From Hibiscus mutabilis (taxonomy: Eukaryota > Streptophyta > Magnoliopsida > Malvales > Malvaceae): DNA of 64,000 nucleotides. The position numbers and the translations under genes are program-made. The first letter of the stretch is position 1, and each line of letters begins with the position of its first letter. The notes under the pieces are model-generated. The model did not search any database. It saw only the letters and a list, made by a program, of their open reading frames with translations, and was not told where the DNA came from. Positions 46,076-57,422 of the stretch are shown here, piece after piece. Where the stretch lies: assembly GCA_019671005.1 (NCBI GenBank), contig CM033744.1:9602128-9666127 (forward strand), given 5' to 3'.

Positions 46076-47064
46076 GGGTTACAGTAGTGGTCAACTATTA
46101 TGAGAAATTCGGGTATTAGAATTGTAAGGTTAACGGTCGGTTAACTAAAGATTAGTAGTAGGTTAATCAAGGGAAATGGTTGACTATCCAAGGATAGAAG
46201 TCGTCTATCCGTGGTCACTATAATTACCAATTTATGAAATTTCATGTGTTGAACCTATTTTTTGAATGCTTTGGGATTTAAGTATGGAATGTGATTTAAT
46301 GCTTTGAGATTAAAGCATGTGAGTTGTAAATGTTTTGCATATGGTCGATATGCATGTTTTGATTAGGAACCACTGGAAAATTCTTTGGTCGTAAGCATGG
46401 TTTGAAAAACAAGTGTTTGGTTTTGAAATGGTTTTCAATGCATCATTGTTTAAAGAGCATCATCACTAAGCATGTGTGCTTACGCTCTCTTTTTCCTAAT
46501 GATGCAAAGCATTGAAGTTTTGAGGCTGCAAAGGCAAGGCTAAAGTGATCCAAGGACAAGAACTAGTTTGAGTATGAATTCGGTTTATGTTTCCGGTTAA
46601 TAAGGCAATGTGCTCGCCATATTTTGGGGGTTTGTATTTTTGTTATTCCTTGAGTTTTAAGCATGGGTGGTGCAGGATTTTATGGTTGCTTGATATCGTT
46701 TGAGCTTGAGTGAATCTTGCCTATGTAGTTGCTAGCCAAGTCTAAAGTATACATATAGTTGGTTTTGATAGTTTGCCATGGTTTGATGATCCAAGCAAGT
46801 TTGGTCTGATGCTATAAATGTGCAAGCATGTTGAGTATGCCTTAAATGTACCAAATGTGAGTTTTGGTTGTTCGGTGAAATGATATTAGGATGCATGCCT
46901 ATGGAATGTCTTGACTACTATAAGTGCCTTGAATGGTTGTTGAATCTGTGATGCTTTGGTTGGTAATGTATCACAGTGATGTTGTATAAGTGTTTGAAGC
47001 ATGTTGGAGTGGTTTGGTTATCATCAAAGTGTGTTTTGACAGCAATTTGGGACATTACAGGTCT

Positions 47065-47335
47065 AGGAGTACCGGTATAGGTGTCCCTATTTCGGTACGG
47101 GTAAGCCATTCCAGAATTAGTGTACCGGTACTCGAGCAACTGTTTCGGTACGGGCTTAGGCTATTTTGCCCTACATTTCGGTACTCGAGAGGGTGTTTTG
47201 ATATGGTACAGGGTTTTATGAAGGGTGTTTTAATACGCGTAAGCGTATCGGAACGATACTTGGTTGCGAGAATTTGAGCTTTTGAAAAATATTTAGGCGT
47301 ACCGAAACACCTCTAGGCGTACCGATACGGTGTTC
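47065..47335 (+). repeat. GTAYCGRTAC palindrome array in 3' LTR of F
   Basis: Pairs at 47069-47098 and 47122-47151 with 10-bp spacers; further palindromes to 47335. Positions match the 5' LTR array. Preceded by GACATTACAGG. Confidence 0.88.
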
Positions 47336-47756
47336 GTTAAATCTGTTATCATGGAATCTTAGAAGGTTTTTGTTTCTTTTATTTTGGACCTTGAGTTTTG
47401 TGGGTGCAATTGGATAAACTTGAATTATCGTTTTGATCTGAAATTTGACATGTTGGCTTGAAACTTGACTAATTGAGAACCGGTAACCTTAATTTCAGTA
47501 ATGGTCCATTAAATTTATTAGATTTACATTTTAGTCCCTAAAATGTATCGAATGTAATTGGTTATCTTTCTGTGGTCTGTTTCCTTTGAAAATTTAACCG
47601 CTGCAAGTATGTACACTTAGGACTTATAATATGCATCTAGATAAGATAAAAGGGGAAAATGGACCATTTTCATAATCTTTCTTCGGGTTGTTTCGGTAAA
47701 CATAATGTAGTTCTCTCGGTTTGGTTGGGCGTCTAGGCTGGGTCGAGGGGGTTACA

Positions 47757-50320
47757 CCCTTATCGAGGATCGATGATTAGTTTGATCAGTTTTGAGGTAC
47801 TACGGTGCTTTCCAATATTGATCAGAGATCTGGGTATTATCAGTTGATGGTCAAGGATAAAGACGTGCCAAAGACAGCTTTTCGCATGCATTACGGGCAT
47901 TATGAGTTCTTAGTGATGCCGTTTAGGTTGACTAATGCGGCCGCAACTTTTATGGACTTGATGATTCGGGTATTCCATGAACTTTTGGATCAATTCGTGG
48001 TAGTGTTCATCGATGACATTTTTGTATACTCTCATATCGAGGAAGATCACGATCAACACCTACGAATTGTGTTGCAAGCTTTTTTGGATAACAAGTTTTA
48101 TGCTAAGCTGAGTAATTATGAGTTTTGGATTAAGGAAGTTGTCTTTCTTAGACAAGTTATTTCGGCAGAAGGTATCCATGTGGATCCGCAGAAGATTGAG
48201 GCAGTTGTGAATTGCAAACAACCTAAGTCAATGACGGAGGTCTGTAGTTTTTTAAGGTTAGCAGGGTATTATCGTCGCTTTATGGATGGTTTCTCGAAGA
48301 TTGCTGCTCTTTTGACGTAGTTGTTGCAGAAGGATGTAAGTTTTGAGTGGACGAAAGGCAGACATTAAGCTTTTGATAAGCTGAAGGAAGCTTTGACGTA
48401 AGCTCTAATCTTGATTCAACCTAAGTCTGGAAAAGAGTTTGTAGTTTATAGCGATGCTTCCTATGTTGGTTTGGGGTGTGTGTTGATTCAAAGAGGAAAA
48501 ATTGTGGCTTATACATCTAGGAAGTTGAAGGTGCATGAGCGCAACTATCCTACGCACGATATAAAGCTTGATGCGGTGGTGTTTGCGTTGAAGATCTGGA
48601 GGCATTACCTGTATAGTGAGAAGTGTACTATGTATACGATTCACAAGAATTTAAAGTATCTAATGTCGCAAAAGGAGTTGAATCTTAGGTAACAGAGATG
48701 GTTAGAGTAGCTCAAAGATTATGATTTGACGATAGAGTATCATCCGGGTAAAGCTAATGTTGTAGCCAACTCTTTAAGTATGAAGGTTGCAGTAAAGCTG
48801 AGTGCAATATTTGCGCGGTTGAGTGTGACGCGAGATGGTGGTTTATTGGTTGAGTTGCAAGTGAAGCCATCGTTGTTGCATCTGATCAATGAGAAACAAC
48901 CGTATGATAATTCGTTGGTACCACATGTTAAGGATATTATGGATGGCAATCAGACGAATTTTTGTTTTAATGAGGAAAGTGTTTTGTGCTTTAAGAGTCA
49001 GGTGGTTGTGACGAAAGATGAGGAGTTAAGGCACACTATCTTGACTGAAGCTCATTCAAGTCCTTTTGTCATGCATCCGGGAAATACAAAGATGTACCAG
49101 GATTTGAAGAATGAATATTTTTGGGTTGGTTTGAAGAAGGATGTGGCATATTTTGTCGCTCGTTGTATGGTATGTCAGTGTGTTAAGGTTGGGCACCAGT
49201 TTCTATTTGGATTGTTGCAACCGTTAAAGATTTCAAAATAGAAATAAGAGAGAATTAACATGGATTTTGTATCTAGATTGCCATTGACGCCATCAAAGAA
49301 GCATTCGGTATGGGTAATTGTGGATAGGTTTACGAAGTGTGTTCATGGCTATGCATACGATGTATACTATAGATAAGTTGGCGGAGATGTATATTGTGAA
49401 AATTGTGAGGTTGCATGGGGTGCCAAAATCTATTGTATCGGATAGGGATCCACATTTTACAGTAAGGTTTTTGGAGTGTTTATATAAGGCTTTGGGCACG
49501 CAGTTGAATTTCAGTACTTCGTATCATCCTCAAACGGATAGTCAGTATGAACGTGTTATCCAAGTGTTGGAAGATATGTTATGGTGTTGCATCATTGATT
49601 TTCAAGGAACATGAGAGAAGTAGATACTGTTGGTAGAGTTTTCCTATAACAATAGTTATCATGATAGTATTCAAATGGCTCCGCATGAAGCTTTGTATGG
49701 TAGGAAGTGTCGTACGCCATTTTGTTGGGCTGAGGTGGGTGAGAAGTATATTTCCCTGCCTGATGTGTTGAAGGAAACTAAATAGAAGGTGAAGCTTATT
49801 AGTGACCAGTTGAAGGCGGCTTCGGATTGGCAAAAGTCTTATTTGGACTTGAAGTATCCGGAGATTGAGTTTGCGGTTGAAGATAGAGTGTTTCTTAAGG
49901 TTTGGCCTTGGAAGAAAGTAATGAGGTTTGGAATTAGGAGAAAGTCGAGTCCAAGATTCATTGGGCCTTATGAAGTGTTGGAGCGTGTTGGTCCAGTTGC
50001 TTATAGGTTGAGGTTGTCTGCGGAGTTGGAGAAGATACATGATGTTTTCTATTTAATGATGCTTCGGAGATAAAGTTCAGATCTTTCGCATGTGATGCAT
50101 GTTGAGGGGATTGAGTTGAATATGAATTTGACCTATGATGAGGAGCCGATGAAAATTCTAGATTCTAGCAGCAAGGTTCTTTGTGGGAAGACCATAGAGT
50201 TGGTAAAGGTGTTGTGGCGACATCGTGGTGTAGAAGAAGCCACATGGGAAAGTAAGGAAAACATGAAGAAACAGTTTCCTTACCTTTTTCTATCAGGTAA
50301 ATTTTGAGAATGAAATTTCT
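47757..50320 (+). pseudogene. RT, RNase H, integrase and chromodomain of element C
   Basis: RT continues from PLSRIDD: DQRSGYYQLMVKDKD, LVMPFRLTNAAATFMD, catalytic FIDD at 48006-48017, LRLAGYYRRFMDGF. RNase H: VYSDASYVGLGCVLIQRGK, HERNYPTHDIKLDAVVFALK. Integrase: ILTEAHSSPFVMHPGNTKMY, ARCMVCQCVKVGHQ, MDFVSRLPLTP (first Asp), IVSDRDPHFTVRF (second Asp), PQTDSQYERVIQVL (Glu), then LKVWPWKKVMRFG and VLERVGPVAYRL. The end has a chromodomain-like VKVLWRHRGVEEATWESKEN (50192-50250). Stops at several points. In chromoviruses this domain recognises histone H3 lysine methylation and steers integration to heterochromatin. Confidence 0.9.
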
Positions 50321-50335
50321 TAAGAGGGAGAGAGT
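50321..50335 (+). other. Polypurine tract of element C
   Basis: TAAGAGGGAGAGAGT, immediately before the 3' LTR. Confidence 0.88.
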
Positions 50336-52989
50336 TGTAACGCCCAGAATTTGGGCCTAGATGTTAGATAAATCGATTATACGGTTCTGGAGAACCGAAT
50401 TAGACGATTCGAGCTAGTTTCGGGAATTAATTCTTAATAAATTATTTTGGCTAGAATAAAATATGGAAAATATTATAAAATGTTTAATTAATATTCTAAG
50501 GGTTTTGGGAAACTCAATTTGAAGGAATAAAATCGGTCTTTGGGACATTTTGGTTTGGTGACTAAAATGTAAAGTTTCAAAATTGTTTTGGTGACTAAAT
50601 CTTAAAAGGGTCAAAACTTAGAATCTTTAAGGAGCTAATTTACCAAAGTTTTTAATCATATTTTCCCTTAATTTAGGCTATTTTTAAATTTTTTTAAAGG
50701 TTTAATAAATAGAAATAAAATAGATTTGATTAAAATAGATCTTAAATAACCAAATTCATTTTCTTACGTAATTACTTTTGCTCTCAACTTTCTCAGCAGC
50801 CAAACTATCAATTTCACTCTAAAATTCTCAGGAGTCATTCATTTTTTATTTCCTTTTGATTTCCTAATTGATTCCTTTAATTTCTACACCAAATCCTATT
50901 TGTTTTCTTGGAGCTTTCATTCAATTCTTGCCAATTAAGGGATAAATCAGAAATTAGAGGTGATTTTCGTTTCTCTCCTCTAATTAAAGGTTCTTTACTG
51001 AAATTCCCAAGTTCTCGATCCTTTACAACTAATTTTTGTTACGTGATTATGATTAAATCATGATTTTAAGGTTTTAATTGAGTTTTGATGAGGAAATTAA
51101 TGAATCTTGATATGGATCTGGTTTTGTGTTGATTCTAATTGATTTAGATCATTTATAAGATATGTTTTAATGTTGTGAGAAGAGAGTAATGAAATGAATC
51201 CCGAAACTAAGTGAATTGCTAATTTTCTAGGTTGTAAATAGTTAGATTTTGAAATTATCTTGGTGTTGAAAGGTTTCTTGAGATATAAGGTTGTTATAAA
51301 GATGTTTTTGGATGTTAATTGATGATGTTAATATTTTAAAATCAATAGGTTATGGTTGGGCTTTGTTTAGGTTGAGCTTGGTGATAATTTCAGTTGTGTT
51401 GAGCAAGCGTTTAATGGTTTTTGGTGAAGCGAAGTTGAGATTAATGGTTGCTGGAAAATAGATATGCATGGAAATGCATTAATCCTCTGTTTTTGTCTGG
51501 GTAAAATAGGGGAGATGGATCTTTTAGCATTTGGAGAGGTTGTGGAGGCTTTGGGAGCTTGATTTTCGTATCAGTGAGTGGAGCGTTGTGTTGTTGATGA
51601 GTGGAAACGCAGTTTACTACTTTTAAAAGGTTTGAAAGAGATTTTGGGAGTTTAGATTAAGTTTGAAACACTTGTCTAAGGTCGGAAGTTAGTATCAGAT
51701 GTTCTCGCTCTCATTTTCGGTTTTGGAAAATACAATCTCATGCGCATGTTTATGTTGTGGATTACTTACTGTTATATGAATGTTTTAGAAATGAAAGATG
51801 TTGCAAATGATAATATATGTTGATTATTGGGTATTGCAAATGATTTATGAAATGATTTTGCGAATAGTAGAATACATGGTTTAATGTATTGGAGATTGTT
51901 TTGATTTGATGCAAATGTAAAACAGTGAGGTAATGTGGTTTTATTGAGTATATTAGCAAGTGGGTTAGATTAAAAGTCATCAGATATAGTTGGCTAGCCA
52001 TATGGTTTAAAGTGCACTATAATAAGTCGCCTCATGTGTGTTCGAGGGGTCAAGAGTGTGCCATGCTCCACCATGAGAATCACAGCAGTCGAGGGGTTAA
52101 AAGTGTGCCAATTCTCCCGCTGGTGGATTTATACATCATAACCGTTGAGGGCTGCTCCGGTTCGATGATGTATTTGAAGTGGTCGAAAGAACCACTTGGG
52201 AAATTCGTGTATCCAATGTGTTTTATAAAATAGATGGAAATTGGTTTTTGGGTCACTTGAATGCCAATATATGATATCATGTATCATGAGAAATGGATTA
52301 TGTTTTGCATAATATGGTTTATACATGTGTTGCTCTTTAAGCTTGCGGTTTTGAGATTTTAGCATTAGAAAGCTTAAATTGAGGTTTGTGTTAAAAATCC
52401 ATGATACATGTGTTGCAAATGTTTAAAAATGCATATTTGGAAAGATTATAGAAGCATGAGATGTATGGGCATGAGTTTTAATACTTATTTGGAAACAAAA
52501 TGGTTTTAATGCATTTCAGAGTGTTTTTGAGGTTCCCTCACTATGCTTATAAGCTTACGCTCTCCGTCTCATCAATGTAGAGAAGTAAGCATATTTGGAC
52601 AAGGAGTAAACAAGAGAAGATCCAAGGGCGAAGCAATTTCAAGTATGGTTTTATAAATACTTAGTAGTAATAAGGGGCAATGTGACCAAGTTGTAATTGG
52701 GATGGTTGTTTTAGATACTCCCTAGTTTGGACATGTTTTTTTTTTATGTTTTGGACTTGTATGTGGTTTTAAATTCCGCTCTAAGCATTTGGGAATTGAA
52801 ATGCATGCTTGGGTAGAGATCATGCCTATAGGATCTTGATTTGGATGCGATATGGTTTGATTTGATCCTCTTCTATGCTTATTTGATTGTGGAAATGTTG
52901 CTAGATATATTATATGATGATTAGATGAAGTTTGAAGCATGTTAGATTGAGCCAAAGCGTTATATGTTCGACCAAGAGGTCATTACAGG

Positions 52990-53275
52990 CCAGTCCGTAC
53001 AGGTACAGGTCCTCAGGGATCGGTACGCGGGGCCTCTCTCAACTTAAATATAGGAAAAATTACATAGGCGTACGGATACACATGGTAACCGTATCGGTAC
53101 ACATAGCCAAAAAATATAACTGGTTTTGGTACATGGACAACCGTATCTGTACGCCTTTTGGTTACTGGAATTCCTTGTTTACGATATCAAACAACCGTAT
53201 TGGTACACTTGAGGACCGTACTGATACCCTTTGTAATTTATACCCGTATCTATAATGGAAGGTTGTGTATAGGTA
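52990..53275 (+). repeat. GTAYCGRTAC palindrome array in 3' LTR of C
   Basis: Clear pair at 52997-53026 with a 10-bp spacer (GTACAGGTAC, then GGATCGGTAC); others near 53068 (11-bp spacer), 53140-53160 and 53200-53230. Preceded by GTCATTACAGG. Confidence 0.85.
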
Positions 53276-53629
53276 CGCAGGCCGTTAAACCTGGTATTTT
53301 GCTTCCTGAAGTTTAAATATTTGCAGTTTAGTCCTTGTTTCTTGATCATGCAATTAAATGAGTTTGGATGATTATTTTAAGTTAAAATTAAACCTCGTTG
53401 CATGTAATATGACTAATTGAGGATTGCTATCTTTTATTTTAATTAACTCCTTCTAATTTTACAAAATTGCAATTTGGTCCCTAAAGTGTGTTCTCGTTCA
53501 ATTGGATGTCAATTCTACGCTCGATTGGATTGTAAATTTCACCGCTACTATTATGATCACCTTAGGACTTAATTGAGCATTTAGAAAAGAGAAAAAGGAA
53601 AAAATGGACCGATTTCTAAGTAATCGTTT

Positions 53630-53649
53630 GGGTTTGTTTAGGCAAACCC
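53630..53649 (+). other. Hairpin near the 3' LTR end of C
   Basis: GGGTTTGT-TTAG-GCAAACCC; same stem as the 5' copy, with the loop changed and a G-U closing pair. Confidence 0.65.
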
Positions 53650-53703
53650 AATGTAGCTCACTCGGTTTGGTCTGGCGTCTAGACCGATACAAAGGGGGTT
53701 ACA

Positions 53704-53844
53704 ATATCAATCAAAAGAAGCGTCATCTTATGGCCCGCATTAATGGCATTGACTGCAAGCTTGAACAGAAGGGCAATTCAAATTCCTTGTCCAGGTTCCG
53801 CATTAAACTTGTCACTCAATTGGAGGAGGTTTTTGAACAAGAAG
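53704..53844 (+). pseudogene. L1-like LINE ORF2, fragment 1
   Basis: Open frame with KKRHLMARINGIDCKLEQKG and VTQLEEVFEQE, the region of plant L1 ORF2 just before the RT domain. It is cut at 53844 by solo LTR I; after the AGAAG duplication it continues as ELLWFQ in fragment 2. It is also the right flank of element C. Confidence 0.82.
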
Positions 53845-56559
53845 TGTAACACCCCGGTTTTGGGCCTAGTAGTTTTCTAGGTTGATTAGGCGGTCCGGTG
53901 GATCGGATTAGAGGATTTGAGTCAATTTCGGGATTAAATAGAAATAAATATTTTGAGTGAGGAAAAATTATGGAAAAATGTTCTTAAATTTTTAATTAAT
54001 ATACTAAAAGGTTTGGTGAAATCAATTTTACAAAAAGAGGTCTCAAAATCGAACATTTTGGATATAGACCAAAATGTAAATATTGCAAAACTGTTTTCTA
54101 GTGACTATTTTGAAAAAAGGTCAAATCTTAGAATCTTTAAGGAGCTATTTTACCAAACTTTAATATCAGATTTTCCTTTCAGTTAGGATTGTTTTAAATG
54201 AGTTTTAATTGAGTAATTAAAAGGACAATTAACAAAAACGTAGTTATTTTTTTAAACAAAAATTTAACGTAACTTTTCTCCTAAACTTTTCTCTCAAAGT
54301 TCTTTAGCCAAACACTCACTTTTTCATCAAAAATATGAGGTAAAACTCTTGATTTATTAAATTCTTGTTTCTTGTTTGATTTTCTAATCTTGCTTTTCAA
54401 AATCTAATTGAATTTCTTTGTTTTCAAGATTAAACATCCAATTGAGAGGGAAAACACCCATTAGAGGTAAGGTTCGTTATTCTCCTCTAATGAATGGTTC
54501 TTTATTGAAATTCCCAAGTATTTGATCCTTGTTTAATGATTTCTAACTTGATTTGATGATTTAATTATGGAAAATTGGTTAAATCAAGGTTTAAGTGATG
54601 AGATTGATGGATTTTCGTATAAGCTCTATTTTCTGAGTTATTGATTGATTCTAATCATGATTTTGATGTTTAATAATGTTAATAAGTGGGCTTTAACATT
54701 GGAATCCCAAAACTAAGTGAATCTCTAATTTTCTAGGTTGTTAGTTGTGAGATTTTGAGAAGTTTTAGAGGTTTAATGAACGCTGGAGGTATAAGGATGA
54801 TGTTATTGTGTTTTTAGATGTTGATTGATGTTAATTGATGGGTTAAAACGTTAGGTTTTCGCTGGGTTAAGTTTAGAAGATGTTTGATGTTGATTTCGGT
54901 TGTTGTGGAGTGAAATTGGGTAGAGTTTGTTGTGGATTTATGTGAATTGATGTTGCTGGGCTGTTGAATGCATTTTGATGCATTGGATCCTCTGTTTTTG
55001 TATGGTTAAAGTAGGGGAAGTTGATCCTCAAGCTTGAACGAACGTTTTGGAAGCTTTGGAGGCGTATTTACCGTATCGCCAAACGAGGCTCTGTGTATTG
55101 GTGAGTGAGAACGTGATTTACATCTTTTCAAAGGTTTTAAAGTTGTGTTTGGGAGTTTAGATTAAGCTTGAAACGATGGTCTAAGCTCGAAAGTAAGTAA
55201 AGGAAAAATTCTCTTTCGAACTCAATTTGGCAATTGGTTTTTATGCACTTGTTTTAATGGTTTAATTACTCACTATATATGTATGATTTGAGCATGGTTT
55301 AATGCTGGAAAATGGTTATTTAATGATGTTGATGCATTTGGAAGTAATGCATGTTTGATAATATTTTTAAACATTGGTAATGCAAGGTAAAATGCATTGA
55401 GTAAATGGTTTTGATTGATGCATATGGAAATAGTGAGTTAATGTTTAAGAAAAGAATTATATTGGCAAGTGATAGTATAAAAAGGTTTTGGAAATGTTAT
55501 CGGATATAGTTGGCTGACCATAGGATTGATAGTGTACTATAAAAAGTCGCCTTGGATGTTGGGGGTTTTGATTTGATGTACCGAAAACTCCATCCAAGTA
55601 CCCTAACAGATGAGGGGTTTTGATCAATGTACCGAAGACTCATGTTAGTGGGTTATGCATCCAACCGATGTTTGGGGTTGTGATTGTACTCGGTTGTAAT
55701 TGTACCTTTAATTCCTGTTGAGATGGCATGAAGTATTGGGAACACTTGTTGAATCCATGTATCTGATGTTATATTTTGAAAAGTGGAACTTGGTTGATGA
55801 TCACTTGTAAGCCAATATAATTGATGATGTATCTTGAGATGGATTATGTTGTTTAATGTTGGTTTAAACATGTTTTACTCTTTAAAAGTTGCATTGGTAA
55901 TATGCATAGGAAAGCTTAAATTGAGGGTAACAAATGGGATTTTGCTGTTAATCCATGATAAATGTTGCATATGGTTTATTTAATATACATGTTTTGAAAA
56001 TGTTAAGTGCATGGTTTGATAAGGCATGATGTTGAAATGTTGATTGAACGGTGGTTTGGAAAGTGTTTTTTTTCAAAAGGATTGTTAAATGGTTTTAAAT
56101 GCATTGATGGTGGTTGGTTTTTGAGCATTCCTCACTAAGTCTAGTGTGCTTACGCTCTCTTTTTCCATCAATGCAGAGAATTAAAGGTTGGGAGGGTTGT
56201 TTTTAAATCCAATGACTTGTGTTTACGAAAGTATGGTTTTGATTTTAGACTTGTGGTAATAAAGACATTGTGGTCAATTGTTGCTTGGGAGGGTTGTTTG
56301 CTAAACTCCCTGTTTTTGCAAGTTTTATATGTTGGTTTAGACTTGTAAGAGGCCTTAATATGCTTGATATGTGCTTGGATTTATGTTTTGGACGTTGAGT
56401 AGTAAGCACGCCTATATATGATGTGATTGGTTGTTAGGCCTGTTAGGATTGCTTAAGATGATGGTATGTTGATGTTAAGCATGCTCCTGATGTTATGTGA
56501 TGATTATATATGTGTTGGATGTGTTTAGAATGAGCCAAATTGTCATATTTATAGGCCTT

Positions 56560-56905
56560 AGTGCACCGATACGAGCTATTTGGTGTCGGTACTTGAGGTC
56601 AGAAAAGGCTTAATTCATTAAAATTTAACAAAGGGCATTGGTTCGCCTAGCCATCGTATCTATACGCCTTGAGGAATTTTTGTACTGGTGTTGGTATACG
56701 GGTTCTCGTACTGATACACCTTCTAGCTACTGAAATCTGATTTTCAAAAACAAACCATAGAGGATCGGTACGGGGGTAAACCGTATCGGTAAGGGCTTGC
56801 TCATCGTATCGTATCGATACAGAGCTTAGTGTATCAGTACAAATAGCCGTTAAGTTGGTTGAACTGTATCGATACAGAACTAGCTCGTATCGGTACACAG
56901 TGTAC
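56560..56905 (+). repeat. GTAYCGRTAC palindrome array in LTR I
   Basis: Pairs with 10-bp spacer at 56563-56592 and 56811-56840; pairs with 11-bp spacer near 56763 and 56868. Includes the GTATCGATAC form. Confidence 0.85.
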
Positions 56906-57242
56906 AATTTTATGCCTTTGTCTGCTGAAGTTTGGAAATTATGCAGTTTGGTCCCTAAATGCTATGTATGCAATCGAATGAGCTCGATGATTGTTTTGAG
57001 CTGGAATTTAACACGTGAGCATGAAATTGGACTAATGAAGGATTGGTAATATGAATTTTAACTAAGTCCCTATAATTTATGGTAATTACATTTTAGTCCA
57101 TAAAGTTCATGTTCGAGCAATTGAACCATGTTTTGCAATCTAATTTTAATGTAATGAATCTGCTGATGCATGTTCACATTAAGGATTAATTTAATGCATT
57201 TAAGAAAGATAAAAAATAGACCCAGTTTAGGTTATTAGCTTG

Positions 57243-57260
57243 GGTTTGCTTCGGCAAACC
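57243..57260 (+). other. UUCG-loop hairpin near the end of LTR I
   Basis: GGTTTGC-TTCG-GCAAACC: a 7-bp stem, plus a G-U pair outside, closing a C(UUCG)G tetraloop, 53 bp before the LTR end. Confidence 0.75.
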
Positions 57261-57318
57261 TAATGTAATCCTTTTAGCATGGTTTTCGGCTAGGCCGAGT
57301 TAAGGGGGTTACAAGAAG

Positions 57319-57422
57319 AATTGTTGTGGTTTCAGTGAGCTCGATCAAAATGGATGTCTCAAGGTGACGGGAATACAAGTTATTTTCATGCGTGTGCTAC
57401 AAGCCGTAAAAAGTGAAACTTC
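57319..57422 (+). pseudogene. L1-like LINE ORF2, fragment 2
   Basis: Continues fragment 1: ELLWFQ*ARSKWMSQGDGNTSYFHA, the LINE motif before the RT domain (in relatives WFQRSRSKWL.DGDRNTKFFHA). Two TGA codons stand where Arg (CGA) is expected, which fits C-to-T decay at CpG. Cut by LTR E at 57422. Confidence 0.85.

Larger units (their letters stand above)
33996..47756 (+). mobile_element. Element F: chromovirus-like retrotransposon inserted in C's RT
   Basis: 13.76 kb including two later insertions. Flanks CTCTT (33991-33995) and CCCTT (47757-47761) are the target duplication with one change. 5' LTR 33996-35780, tRNA-iMet site, gag with an intact-looking zinc knuckle, protease, RT, RNase H, integrase, and a 3' LTR missing its start. 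Pol is close in sequence to C's. No chromodomain is visible because the 3' end of pol is deleted. Confidence 0.9.
44812..47756 (+). repeat. 3' LTR of element F, 5'-truncated
   Basis: Begins with GGTTCTTTATTGATATTCCC, a block that lies some 650 bp inside a complete LTR (compare 39895 in G), so the end of pol, the polypurine tract and the start of the LTR are deleted. Ends GGGGGTTACA at 47756. From about 46130 it is collinear with the 5' LTR. It contains palindromes (47065-47335), four near-identical ~24-bp repeats (TGTTATATCTTGCG(G/T)T) at about 45960-46060, and a decayed hairpin at 47685-47703. Confidence 0.88.
4125..53703 (+). mobile_element. Element C: chromovirus-like Ty3/gypsy retrotransposon, heavily interrupted
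   Basis: Reassembled from 4125-4687 (end of 5' LTR, primer site), 31814-33995 (gag, protease, start of RT), 47757-50335 (RT to chromodomain) and 50336-53703 (3' LTR). Pieces join in reading order across the target duplications of B (TTGTT) and F (CTCTT/CCCTT). Domain order PR-RT-RH-IN-chromodomain and the tRNA-iMet primer site indicate a chromovirus, most like the Tekay/Del group by its long TGTAAC LTRs. The right flank is LINE coding sequence. The left end is outside the window, so its own duplication cannot be checked. Confidence 0.88.
50336..53703 (+). repeat. 3' LTR of element C
   Basis: 3.37 kb, TGTAACGCCC...GGGGGTTACA. Its last ~500 bp match the 5' LTR piece at 4125-4621. Palindrome array at 52990-53275; hairpin at 53630-53649. 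Next base on is LINE coding sequence. Confidence 0.92.
53845..57313 (+). mobile_element. Solo LTR I in the LINE
   Basis: 3.47 kb, TGTAACACCCC...GGGGGTTACA, perfect AGAAG duplication (53840-53844 and 57314-57318), no internal genes. Same LTR plan as C, F and G: TTCTTTATTGAAATTCCCAAG block near 54500, GCTTACGCTCTCT near 56150, palindrome array 56560-56905, UUCG hairpin at 57243-57260. Confidence 0.93.
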
